Below, piece after piece: positions 17,452 through 26,295 of a DNA stretch of 64,000 nucleotides (position 1 is the stretch's first letter; every line of letters starts with the position of its first letter). The translations under genes and the position numbers were made by a program. The notes below the pieces were generated by a model. It saw only the letters and a list, made by a program, of their open reading frames with translations, searched no databases and was not told the origin of the DNA. The DNA comes from Bin5 sp965261695. GTDB taxonomy: Bacteria; Chloroflexota; Anaerolineae; Caldilineales; Caldilineaceae. The stretch covers positions 2,666,001 through 2,730,000 of the forward strand of contig OZ253474.1 in assembly GCA_965261695.1 (NCBI GenBank). The letters are read 5' to 3'.

Positions 17452-18822
17452 ATGGCGACGTTGACCGCAAAACACAAACCCTACCCCGTCTATACGCCTT
17501 CCGGCGTCGAGTGGCTCGGCGAGATTCCCGCGCATTGGGAAGTGCGGCGAATCAAAAGGGTTGCCGACTTGAATCCCGGTAAGGCTGAGGCGCGTGCCTA
17601 TCTTGCTGCCGATACACCAGTGACATTCCTTCCTATGGAAAGGGTTGGAACGGAAGGACAGATTGATGTACGCGAGAAAATGGCTACATCGCGGGTATGG
17701 AATGGCTTCACATACTTTCGACGAAGCGATGTCATCGTAGCTAAGGTTACCCCCTGTTTTGAAAACGGCAAAGGCGCTTTTTTGGATTCGTTGCCAACGG
17801 AAATCGGCTTTGGGTCAACCGAATTCCACGTACTTAGAGCCAAGCCGTCCGTCACTCCCCAATTCCTTTACCGTCTCACCACCGATTTTGCGTTTCGCCA
17901 ATATGGAACGGAATCGATGACTGGCGCGGCAGGTCAGAAACGAGTATCCGCAGATTTTGTAGCCAACTATCAGATCCCTCTTTTCCCCCTCGCCGAACAG
18001 CGGGCGATCGCCGCCTTCCTGGATCGTGAAACGGCAAAGATTGACGCCCTGGCATCCAAGAAGGAGCGGCTAATCGAACTGCTGCAGGAGAAGCGCACCG
18101 CCCTGATCAGCCACACCGTTACCAAGGGCCTCGACCCTAACGCACTGATGAAGGAATCCGGCGTCGAGTGGCTGGGCGATGTGCCCGCGCACTGGGAGGT
18201 GAAGCGGTTAAAGCATTTGACCAAAAAGATCGGAAGTGGCAAGACGCCGAAAGGTGGTGCGGATCGATACGTTGATGATGGCGTCATGCTGCTTCGCAGT
18301 CAGAATGTGCATTTTGGAGAGCTACAGCTTGCCGATGTCGCATACATTGACACCGATACGGATATCGAAATGTCGGGTAGTCGCGTTCGGGAAGGCGACG
18401 TTCTCCTGAACATAACGGGGGCTTCGCTGGGCCGAAGCTGTGTAGCTCGACTAGGGGGCGCAGACGCCAATGTTAACCAACACGTCTGCATTCTTCGCAC
18501 AGATCAGCAGCAGAATGATTCTGAGTTTTTGGCTTACTCGATTGAATCTCGGTCATTGCAGGACCAGATATTCAACAATGAAAACGGTGTTTCTCGAGAC
18601 GCTCTGAATTTTGAACAAATAGGAGAACTCGTGTTTGCGAGGCCCGCTAAAATGGAACAACAAACCATCGCCGCTTTTCTGGACCGGGAAACAGCCAAAC
18701 TCGACAACCTCATCGCCAAAGTGCATCAAGTGATCGAACTGCTCAAAGAACTGCGCGCCGCCCTCATATCCGCCGCCGTCACCGGACAGATTGACGTCAG
18801 GGAGGAAACAGTATGTACTTAG
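17452..18822 (+). CDS. hsdS: Type I restriction-modification specificity subunit (S)
   Basis: A 456-residue DNA-recognition subunit with two target-recognition domains in tandem. Each begins with a near-identical phrase (VEWLGEIPAHWEVRRIKRV at about 17 and VEWLGDVPAHWEVKRLKHL at about 238), and each is followed by a spacer helix (AFLDRETAKIDALASKKERL, and AFLDRETAKLDNLIAKVHQV near the C terminus). The two half-repeats define the two halves of a bipartite recognition site; the site itself cannot be read from sequence. Its last 10 bp overlap the hsdR start. Intact. Confidence 0.92.
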   Translation: MATLTAKHKPYPVYTPSGVEWLGEIPAHWEVRRIKRVADLNPGKAEARAYLAADTPVTFLPMERVGTEGQIDVREKMATSRVWNGFTYFRRSDVIVAKVTPCFENGKGAFLDSLPTEIGFGSTEFHVLRAKPSVTPQFLYRLTTDFAFRQYGTESMTGAAGQKRVSADFVANYQIPLFPLAEQRAIAAFLDRETAKIDALASKKERLIELLQEKRTALISHTVTKGLDPNALMKESGVEWLGDVPAHWEVKRLKHLTKKIGSGKTPKGGADRYVDDGVMLLRSQNVHFGELQLADVAYIDTDTDIEMSGSRVREGDVLLNITGASLGRSCVARLGGADANVNQHVCILRTDQQQNDSEFLAYSIESRSLQDQIFNNENGVSRDALNFEQIGELVFARPAKMEQQTIAAFLDRETAKLDNLIAKVHQVIELLKELRAALISAAVTGQIDVREETVCT

Positions 18823-21800
18823 ACGTATCTGAGCGGGCCTTCGAAGACTCCATCGAAGCCAGCCTGCTTCAGCACGCCCAGGGCGCGTTTGGTGAGAGAC
18901 GAAGTTCCTACCTGGACATGAAACCCCGCGGCTACAACAAGCGCCGCTCCGAGGACTACGACCGTGCCCTCTGCATCATCCCGCGCGATGTCCTCGACTT
19001 CGTGCTGGCGACGCAGCCCCAGGTGTGGAAGAAGCTGACCCAGCATCATGGAGAGGATGTAAAGGAGCGGCTCCTGAAGCGTCTGTCGACCGAAATTCGG
19101 AGCAGAGGCGCGCTCGATGTGCTGCGCACCGGTATAAAGGACATGGGCTGCCGGTTCCTGCTTGCCTACTTTCACCCGGCGAGCGGGCTTAATGAAGAAA
19201 ACCGACGGCTGTACATGGGCAACCTTTTTTCCGTTGTCCGGCAGCTTCACTACAGCGAAAAGAACAATAAGAGCTTGGACCTTGCGCTCTTTCTCAACGG
19301 CATTCCCATCTTCACGGCAGAGCTGAAGAACCCGCTCACGGGGCAAACGGTTCAAGACGCAATTCATCAATACCGTACGGACCGCGACCCCCGTGAACGG
19401 CTGTTGGCCTACGGGCGATGTCTGGCGCATTTCGCTGTCGACCCCGAATTGGTCTATGTGGCGACCCACTTGGCAGGGACTCAGACGCGTTTCCTACCCT
19501 TCAACCAGGGGAAATATGGCGGGGCCGGCAACCCGCCCGTCCCGCCGCATCGTAACGGTTACCCGACATCCTACCTTTGGGAGGAGACCTGGGCACCCGA
19601 TAGCATGCTGGATCTGGTACGCCAGTTCATTTACGAAGTCCAGGAGGAGGATGAGAAGGGACAGAGAACGGGCAAGCGCTTCCTTATCTTCCCCCGCTAC
19701 CAGCAGCTTGACTGTGTACGAAAACTCGTAGTCGACGCACGGGAGCAAGGAACGGGGCGGCGTTACCTGATACAGCACTCGGCGGGAAGCGGCAAGACCT
19801 TTACCATCGCATGGCTTGCTCACCAACTTTCCACGCTGCACGGTGCCGATGACCGCCGCGTTTTCGACTCCATCGTAGTGATTTCTGATCGGAAGGTACT
19901 TGACCGGCAACTGCAGACAGCGATGCAACAGTTTGAACAGACGTTGGGAGTTGTGGAGAACATCACCACCACTTCCCGGCAACTCAAGGATGCGCTTGAG
20001 TCCGGCAAAACGATCATTGTAACCACGCTGCAGAAGTTCCCCGTGATTGCGCAGGAGATCGGCCGGTTGCCGGGTCAGCGGTTTGCTCTGATCGTGGACG
20101 AGGCGCACTCCTCGCAGTCCGGGGAAGGCGCCCAAGGGCCGAAGGAGGTCCTTGCTTCGGCGTCCCTTGAAGAGGCTGAGGAAGAGGAGGCTAGCGGCGA
20201 AATGTCGGAGGAAGAGGAGTTGGACAATGCGGCGTTGACTCAGATGGCAAGACGAAAGCAGCCTGCCAACGTTTCGACCTTCGCCTTTACCGCGACCCCG
20301 AAGTCCAAGACGCTGGAGCTCTTCGGGGATCGCCGATCCGACGGGTCCTTTGCGCCATTCCATCTCTACAGCATGCGCCAAGCGATTGAGGAAGGGTTCA
20401 TTCTCGACGTTCTGGAGAGCTACACCACGTACAAGGCCTATTGGAAGCTGTTCAAAACGATTGAGGACGACCCTAACTATGACAAATCCAAGGCCACCTA
20501 TCTGCTCAAGTCATTCGTAGACCTGCATCCGCACGCCATCGGCGAGAAAGTGCGGATTATGGTTGAGCACTTCATGGCAAAATCGCAGAATGATATCGGC
20601 GGAAGGGCAAAGGCGATGATCGTGACGCGCTCGCGCCTGCACGCCGTGCGGTACAAGCTGGCGGTGGACCGGCATCTGGGAGAACTCGGCAGCCCGTTCA
20701 AGGCTCTTGTCGCTTTTTCGGGCACGGTGGAGGACGGGGGTATTTCCTACACCGAATCCGGCATGAACGGCATCCCGGAAGTCCAGACGGCCAAGACTTT
20801 TGAAGGTTCTGACTACCGGCTTTTGATTGTGGCCAACAAATTCCAGACCGGCTTCGACCAACCGTTGTTGCAAACGATGTACGTGGACAAGAAGCTGGGA
20901 GGCGTGAACGCGGTGCAGGCCCTCTCGCGGCTGAACCGGACCCGCCGGGACAAGCAAAGCACGATGGTCATAGACTTCGCGAACGAGGCGGACGAGATCA
21001 AATCCGCCTTCCAACCGTACTACGAAACGACGATCCTGTCGGAGGCGACCGACCCCAATCTGCCCTACGAAATTCAAACGCGGCTCAGGGCATTTCCGGT
21101 GTTTACCGATGAAGACGTAGACGCCTTTGCCCGCGTGTTCTTCAGTGCCGAGGCGACTCAAGACCAGCTTTACGCAGCGCTCGGTCCGGCCATCGACCGC
21201 TTCTCCACCCTGCCGGAGGAGGAGCAGCAGGATTTTCGCGGTCAACTTACCGACTATGTGAGACTGTATTCGTTTCTGGCCCAGGTGCTCACCTTCCTGG
21301 ACGCCGACCTTGAGAAGCTCTATCTTTTCGCCCGGCATCTGCGTCGCTTGCTCACGGTTGACCGCGAAGAGTTGCCGCGCGAGATTCAGCAAAACATCGA
21401 TATGGAGTCTTATCGCATTCAGGAGACCAGCAACGGGAAAGTGGCGTTGGAACGGCGTGGAGACAAGCTTGAGCCGATAGGGACTAAGGACCATCGTCAA
21501 ATTACACAGGAGGAGTTGGAAGCCCTTTCACGTATCATAGCCGACCTTAACGAGCGTTTCGGCATCGAGTTGGGGCCTGAACATCGCAACACGCTCGGCA
21601 GGATGATGGAGCGGCTGGAAGAGGACGCCGCGTTGGAGGTTGCCGCCAGGGTAAACCCGTCGTTGGAAAACGTCCGGATAACTTTCGACCATAAGGTCGA
21701 ACAGGTCATCCAAGAGATCGTTGATCAGAATTTCGACCTTTACAAGCGAATAACTGATGACCCTTCTTTCGGAGAGGTGATCAAGAACCACCTTTTCGAC

Positions 21801-21845
21801 CAGTATCTTCGCAGGCATCGCAATGGCGGGGAGTCTGGCAAGTGA
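18813..21845 (+). CDS. hsdR: Type I restriction endonuclease motor subunit (R)
   Basis: A 1010-residue ATP-driven translocase-nuclease. The N-terminal PD-(D/E)XK nuclease shows LDLALFLNGIPIFTAELKNP with Asp156, Glu170 and Lys172. The SF2 helicase core has Walker A SAGSGKTF (about 323-330), DEAH (429-432), FAFTATPKSKT (motif III) and QTGFDQP/ALSRLNRTRRDK (motifs V-VI), and a helical C-terminal domain follows. It overlaps hsdS by 10 bp, ending the operon. A short Glu-rich insert (about 452-470) lies between motifs II and III. Intact, so the whole system could be functional. Confidence 0.93.
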   Translation: MYLDVSERAFEDSIEASLLQHAQGAFGERRSSYLDMKPRGYNKRRSEDYDRALCIIPRDVLDFVLATQPQVWKKLTQHHGEDVKERLLKRLSTEIRSRGALDVLRTGIKDMGCRFLLAYFHPASGLNEENRRLYMGNLFSVVRQLHYSEKNNKSLDLALFLNGIPIFTAELKNPLTGQTVQDAIHQYRTDRDPRERLLAYGRCLAHFAVDPELVYVATHLAGTQTRFLPFNQGKYGGAGNPPVPPHRNGYPTSYLWEETWAPDSMLDLVRQFIYEVQEEDEKGQRTGKRFLIFPRYQQLDCVRKLVVDAREQGTGRRYLIQHSAGSGKTFTIAWLAHQLSTLHGADDRRVFDSIVVISDRKVLDRQLQTAMQQFEQTLGVVENITTTSRQLKDALESGKTIIVTTLQKFPVIAQEIGRLPGQRFALIVDEAHSSQSGEGAQGPKEVLASASLEEAEEEEASGEMSEEEELDNAALTQMARRKQPANVSTFAFTATPKSKTLELFGDRRSDGSFAPFHLYSMRQAIEEGFILDVLESYTTYKAYWKLFKTIEDDPNYDKSKATYLLKSFVDLHPHAIGEKVRIMVEHFMAKSQNDIGGRAKAMIVTRSRLHAVRYKLAVDRHLGELGSPFKALVAFSGTVEDGGISYTESGMNGIPEVQTAKTFEGSDYRLLIVANKFQTGFDQPLLQTMYVDKKLGGVNAVQALSRLNRTRRDKQSTMVIDFANEADEIKSAFQPYYETTILSEATDPNLPYEIQTRLRAFPVFTDEDVDAFARVFFSAEATQDQLYAALGPAIDRFSTLPEEEQQDFRGQLTDYVRLYSFLAQVLTFLDADLEKLYLFARHLRRLLTVDREELPREIQQNIDMESYRIQETSNGKVALERRGDKLEPIGTKDHRQITQEELEALSRIIADLNERFGIELGPEHRNTLGRMMERLEEDAALEVAARVNPSLENVRITFDHKVEQVIQEIVDQNFDLYKRITDDPSFGEVIKNHLFDQYLRRHRNGGESGK

Positions 21846-22108
21846 AGGGGTGACGGTTGTGGGATTTCAGGTTTCTTTCAGAACGGATGATCAGGCGGCA
21901 ATCTTCCCATCAGTCGTGAAGCGATTGGCCGCGATTAATGCCTAGCCCCGTGAAAGGCGATAGACCGCACGGTCTCCAGATGTGAACAAGAGTTGTAGGG
22001 AAAGATATGTTATTTTCGCCTGGGGAACCGGTCGGCGCGGGCGTGGGTGATCGATCGGTGCCGGAACGCATCCACCGTCTTCTTTCTTGTCTTTTTCGGT
22101 CTCGCCAG

Positions 22109-22480
22109 CTACTTACATTCCTCGTTCGTTGAAGCCAGCAGGTTTCGCAGTGCGGGCAGGAGGTCGGGGATGGCTTCCTGGATAATGCCCCAGATGATAC
22201 TATCGCTAATGATCAAGTAGGCATGGGCCAGGCGGTTTCGCGTTCCGATTATGGCGTGCCAGGGAATTTCCGAGTTTGCCTGACGCACCACATCCGGAAT
22301 ATGGGTGGCCGCCTCGCCGATCAGTTCCAAGTTGCGCAAGGTGGCGTCGTACGTCAGGTCGTCAGCGAGGAATGCCTCCTGGTCCATTCCATCGGTATAG
22401 GCCAGAACCTTTTCGCTGAAATCGATCATATCCTGGATGTAGAACAGCCAGTTGCGCCCTTCATGCGCGTCCTCAAACAT
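22109..22480 (-). CDS. hepT: HEPN-domain (DUF86, HepT-like) ribonuclease toxin
   Basis: A 123-residue all-helical protein with the HepT/DUF86 pattern: WLFYIQDMIDFSEKVLAYTD, then TLRNLELIGEAATHIP and the catalytic RNRLAHAY motif (R-x4-H with the following Tyr). Such proteins cleave RNA unless held in check by a partner MNT enzyme that adenylylates the conserved Tyr. The gene overlaps the MNT gene by 8 bp and is last in a four-gene overlapping row. All key residues are present. Confidence 0.88.
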   Translation of the reverse strand: MFEDAHEGRNWLFYIQDMIDFSEKVLAYTDGMDQEAFLADDLTYDATLRNLELIGEAATHIPDVVRQANSEIPWHAIIGTRNRLAHAYLIISDSIIWGIIQEAIPDLLPALRNLLASTNEECK

Positions 22481-22790
22481 CGACTGCCTCCCGCTCTACG
22501 TGAGGCCTGATTTCTGCTCTTATCTCCTGGTGGGTTGCCATATCCACTGAGCGCCCCAGCAGATTCTCCAGGTAAAACTGGGCGTCGAAATATTGCCGCC
22601 AGGTGGGCGGTGTGTTGAAACGGGCGAGAATGTCCACGTCGCTGTCGTCGGCGGCCTGATCGCGGGCGAAGGAACCGTAGAGCGCGAGTTCGGTGATTCC
22701 AAAGCGTTGCTCCAGGGTCGCCTTGTGCGCTCGCAGCAGGGTCAAGACTTCATCTCTGTCCATGGTTGCACCGCCAGCCTGGTCCGTCAC
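22473..22790 (-). CDS. mntA: MNT-domain nucleotidyltransferase antitoxin (MntA-like)
   Basis: A 105-residue minimal nucleotidyltransferase. Motif GSFARDQAADDSDVDILARF gives the Gly-Ser and the two metal-binding Asp residues. A third acidic residue is expected in the later strand GRSVDMAT. The start is a GTG overlapping the stop of the DUF1828-like gene (GTGA). The known role of the family is to AMPylate and neutralise the HEPN toxin encoded next. This pair is intact, unlike the remnant at 9308-9725. Confidence 0.88.
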   Translation of the reverse strand: MTDQAGGATMDRDEVLTLLRAHKATLEQRFGITELALYGSFARDQAADDSDVDILARFNTPPTWRQYFDAQFYLENLLGRSVDMATHQEIRAEIRPHVEREAVDV

Positions 22791-23572
22791 GCCGCGCGCC
22801 GTAGGACCTTGCGATTGAAATCTTCGTGCGCTGCCAGCGACGAGATCATGTCGCCGCCCACGTCGGAGAGTCGCGCCAGATCCATACGGGGAATCTCGGT
22901 CTGGTTCGCGAAAACGAGGATCGATTCGAAGCGGAGTTCATGGCGGTGGAAGTGGGACAACATGATCGTCGCCAAGCGGGCCTTGTCCTGGTTGAGCACA
23001 CCGTACAGGAACAGCGGAATCCCGCTCTTGCCTTCGATGCGGTAATCCACCGGATAGGCCTGCGCATTGGGAACCTGCGGCTGGTAGTCGCGTTCGATCT
23101 TGGCGTCATCGATCAGGCTGAACAAGAAATCGGCCAGATCGTCATAAAAGGTGGAGCCGACGTTGGTGCGCGAGAGCAGGGTCAGATCATAGACCCGCGT
23201 CAATGCCTGTCCGAAGGTGAAGAGTGCCTCTGGCAGGCGTTCAGGCGGGGTATCCAGGCAAAATGATCCGCCGTCTCCGTCCCAACTTAGTCCGGTCTCG
23301 CCCATGATGCGTTCGAGGAGCATCCCACGGGTACCATCCATGAACGAGTCGATATCGTGCTCGTAGCTGATGTGCATGAGCGTATGGCCGCGGTCCGACA
23401 AGCGCAGCCCGCCCGATGCCGCCTCGGTAAGGTGGATTGGGTAGCGGTCACCGTCGGGAAACTCGAAGTGCGTGCGCAGCATCAAGGCGCCGTCGGGACG
23501 CGCATCGACGCTAACGTCTTCACAGAGACGTTCGCAAAGCAGATTTCGGAGCGCATCGGGGTTGATGGTCAT
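22787..23572 (-). CDS. DUF1828/DUF1829-like protein
   Basis: A 261-residue soluble protein. The N-terminal part (LRNLLCERLCEDVSVDARPD, then LRLSDRGHTLMHISYE) matches the DUF1828 pattern, and the later part (YPVDYRIEGKSGIPLFLYGV and an ESILVFANQTEIPR strand) resembles the DUF1829 region that usually follows it. These are assignments from memory of the families, which have no firmly established function but are often near restriction or toxin genes. Both ends overlap neighbours by 4 bp, so it is co-translated with the broken upstream gene and the MNT antitoxin. This suggests one module rather than chance adjacency. Confidence 0.75.
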   Translation of the reverse strand: MTINPDALRNLLCERLCEDVSVDARPDGALMLRTHFEFPDGDRYPIHLTEAASGGLRLSDRGHTLMHISYEHDIDSFMDGTRGMLLERIMGETGLSWDGDGGSFCLDTPPERLPEALFTFGQALTRVYDLTLLSRTNVGSTFYDDLADFLFSLIDDAKIERDYQPQVPNAQAYPVDYRIEGKSGIPLFLYGVLNQDKARLATIMLSHFHRHELRFESILVFANQTEIPRMDLARLSDVGGDMISSLAAHEDFNRKVLRRAA

Positions 23573-24048
23573 TGGAGAAGCCTGAGCTTGTCACGTTCGG
23601 CACTGAGTCCGGCCAAGTTGAAGTCCTCGATCAGGCAGGCCAGCGCGCTTTCCAAGGTCACGAACCGTCTGGTTTCTTTCGTTTCGGATTCCGGCTTTTT
23701 GCCGGCCGCGATGGCTGTCTCCGAAGCGCGATGAATGTGTGGACGATACGCGATGTCCCCGTGTTCATGGCTCGGCCGGTTGCAGCGCGCCAGTGTCAAG
23801 GAGGGCGCGCCGGACGGGTGGTACGAGATGCCGCAGGAGAAATCGCTGGCGTCGGCCAGGTTTTGGCGCTGGTAAACAGAGAAACGGGCCTCCAGAACTT
23901 GCTGTCCGACCGCTTGGAATGTGCGTTGACGGTGCGCGGGCCTCGACTAGGGCTTGTCCGACCAAAGCGCGCCGGGATTGGTAACCCGCTTGGGCATCGA
24001 CGTAAGGACGGCGAGTTCCTTGTCTGTGTAGGCTCTGGTCTTTGCCAT
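23569..24048 (-). pseudogene. Unknown protein gene with one in-frame amber codon
   Basis: From the ATG at 24048 the frame reads MAKTRAYTDKELAVLTSMPK and continues to a stop overlapping the DUF1828-like ATG, about 159 codons. A single TAG at 23949-23947 breaks it after WSDKP; the frame on both sides is otherwise open and protein-like (RFSVYQRQNLADASDFSCGI, then ALACLIEDFNLAGLSAERDK). A shorter product could start at the TTG at 23799. The function is unknown; the conserved-looking DFSCGI and HEHGDIAYRPHIHRA segments suggest a globular domain. It would be first in the operon with the DUF1828-like, MNT and HEPN genes. Confidence 0.65.
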
Positions 24049-24220
24049 TCACGATTTCGATCTGTGTCAAACGAACTGCATCCTCAGTTCATCATGGATA
24101 TCAGTCGTCGTTCTCGTGATTGTAATGCTACCAGTGGTTAGGGGACTTGGGCAAGCCATCTGCGGTGTGTACAGGTTGCGCGGACGGTGTCGGCCATTGA
24201 CGGCCTCCCGCCCCGCAACA

Positions 24221-25563
24221 CTAAAGACCCACATTTTGCGCAATCGTCTTGTTGAATGCCGATTCCACTCTGGCTGCGAAATCCGCGCCGATCTCGTAAA
24301 CGTCGGTGAACTCGGCGAAAGCCCAACGTCCGAACTCGCCAGCGTTATTCACACCTGGTACCCAATACGTCTCCATGGTCGTCTTTTTCTCTTTAGCGTC
24401 CTCGCCGCGGTAGCCCTTGATCTCGATAATCAGGTTCAAGGGGTCGTCTGGGCCGCGGCCGTCGTCGACCTGGACGATAAAGTCGGGTAGGTAGGTGCGG
24501 TTGACAGAGCCGTGCTTGTAGGGGACGGTCAGACCGAGGCTGTGGTTCTTGACATAGGCAATCACGCGTGGATGCTCCTCGGCAACGCGGCAGAACTCGG
24601 TCTCCCAGTCGCTGTCGAGGATGACCCAGTTGACATGGCACTTGCGCGGATCGGTACGCCAGCGGAGGGCCTTGGAGGTGCGGAAGTTGACGAAACGGGT
24701 CGAGCCGGCCGGGTTGTACGGGTCGAGCAGGGCCTTGATGCTGTTGCCTTCCAGGTTCGTGCGCGTGATGGCGGCGGCGATGCGCTCGCAGGCCATATCT
24801 GCGAGCGGCTCGAACATGAGTTGCGCGGGATAGGCGTCCCCTTTGCAAACCAGGCACTGGTTGAGCCACTGGTTGGTGATCCGTTTCAGTCTACCAAAGA
24901 GATGAAGCTCGGCGGCGGCGCCGGCGTCCCGCCACTTTGTGTTTAGTAGGTGCGTGGTCAGATTGAACAAGAGGGTCGAGCGGCGCAGATCGTTGGTATG
25001 GACGAGGTTGAGGTCTACGCTCTCGCCAATGATGCCGGCGTTGGTTGTATGGGACGGGCCAATCAGTTTGGGTGTCAGTTCGAGCACCGAATCCTGGTTG
25101 AACTCGGCGGAAAGCTGTTCCTTGGGCAGATCCACGCGGTAACCGGCGACGCGGGGGAAGCGGATTTCGAGGTTGTCGCGCTCCGGAATGACCGCCATAA
25201 CCTGAACCGTTGGCGGCGCCAGTGCTGGAGCAGCCGCGCGGTCTCCGGGGTGACGCCCCAGCTGTCCGGGCCGGGAAGCGTTCGCCAGCCATCGACATTG
25301 CTACGAATCTGGTTGACGGAGGCCGAGACGTCGTACAACTGATCGCGGTCGGAAAGCCCGCTGCCGTTATCCAGCGCGAGCCGGGCCTGTTGGGCCGACA
25401 CTTGGGTCCGCTTCGGTTTCGGTATCGGCGTGACAAACTCCGCGCTGCGACGGCCGTCGATGATGCGGTAGGTCGGCTGGCCGTCTTCATCGAGTTGCCA
25501 GTACTGTGTGGGGTACTGGTATGGGGAGTTGAGGATTGGTTGTTCAAAAAAACGGTCTTGCAC
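24221..25563 (-). pseudogene. Type III-like restriction helicase-nuclease (BPTD_3080-like) with the helicase core deleted
   Basis: Two frames together make the ends of one large enzyme. The N-terminal frame starts at GTG 25563 (FFEQPILNSPYQYPTQYWQL, then VTPETARLLQHWR) and runs to about 25215. The C-terminal frame is entered near 25200 (VQVMAVIPERDNLEIRFPRV) and ends at 24221 with a PD-(D/E)XK-like block (YLPDFIVQ followed by LIIEIKGYRGEDAK). Full-length relatives carry a helicase core of several hundred residues between these parts; here it is missing and the junction is out of frame. It is therefore an internal-deletion pseudogene. The family name is from memory; the architecture is the main evidence. 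Confidence 0.7.
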
Positions 25564-25978
25564 TGTACCCTCTTTGATGGTCTGTTTGCGGCGGTGGAAG
25601 ATTAACTCGGCTGGAGCCCCTCTTCTCAGTTCGACGAAACATACTGGATTTCTTTGCCATTCACAGCGAGCGTTCTACCGAACGACAATTTCCTTAAGGC
25701 GGAACTATGCCCTAGCGAAAGTAGCACAAGCTACATCTAATATCAAACGAAATTGCCAGGTGATCACTTTATGGTGGGTCCCAATGTCTGGACCACGGAA
25801 TGGGAGCGTGGAACAGGGCGGATTCAGCGGGTGATGTTCGAAGCCCGGCCAGGAGATGGAACAAGAGGAAGATGGAGGCGAAGGTGCAGCGGATCATGCG
25901 GACGGCAGGGGCGGTCAGCGGGTCATCGAAGGCGGTTGGGGCGTCGAAGTGCGTGTACCATTTGTGGATGACGCTGTT
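25564..25978. other. Gene-free stretch with a 97-bp repeat copy
   Basis: No gene is supported. The frame upstream of the helicase remnant's GTG stays open for about 25 codons on the minus strand, so the broken gene may have started slightly earlier. 25856-25952 is one copy of a repeat also present at 32135-32231. Confidence 0.4.
25856..25952 (-). repeat. 97-bp dispersed repeat, copy 1
   Basis: Nearly identical to 32135-32231. On the minus strand it can be read as HFDAPTAFDDPLTAPAVRMI followed by RCTFASIFLLFH, which is conserved in the other copy with few changes. This suggests it derives from a coding sequence. Confidence 0.65.
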
Positions 25979-26293
25979 TTACGGAATCGTGCGATAGCCA
26001 TTGCCGTAGATTATGACTTCAACCCCGCCATCCACTAGCACCGGGTGGTTGATTTTCACTCCCAGAACACCGTCGTAGCCCTTGGCAGTTGCCTTTTCTT
26101 TCAAGTCTGAGAGTCCTTGTTCAACCGCCTGGGCGATCAACCCCTCGTAGTGAGACATTCTGCCGCCAACCAGATTTCTGATATTTTCGCGAACGTCCTT
26201 CACGACGTTAGCGGCGTACACCACTACGACGACGAGAAGTTCGCCGACTTCAATATCCGAGCGGTGAGCCTGGTCGAGGGCGAACAGATTCAT
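25979..26293 (-). CDS. YbjQ/UPF0145 (DUF74) family protein
   Basis: A 104-residue protein matching the DUF74 pattern: VVKDVRENIRNLVGGRMSHY, then AKGYDGVLGVKI with a C-terminal GVEVIIYGNGYRTIP strand. The family forms small pentamers and has been described as putative heavy-metal binding; no enzymatic role is established. The ATG follows the stop of the 653-residue exported protein by 2 bp, so it is the third gene of that operon. That linkage is the only hint about its job. Confidence 0.85.
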   Translation of the reverse strand: MNLFALDQAHRSDIEVGELLVVVVVYAANVVKDVRENIRNLVGGRMSHYEGLIAQAVEQGLSDLKEKATAKGYDGVLGVKINHPVLVDGGVEVIIYGNGYRTIP

Positions 26294-26295
26294 AG

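Noticed and set aside
12068..24048. Genome-wide reassignment of TAG to a sense codon
   Set aside because: TAG is used as the natural stop of several intact genes here (for example the molybdopterin oxidoreductase and the IS982 transposase), so nonsense mutation is simpler.
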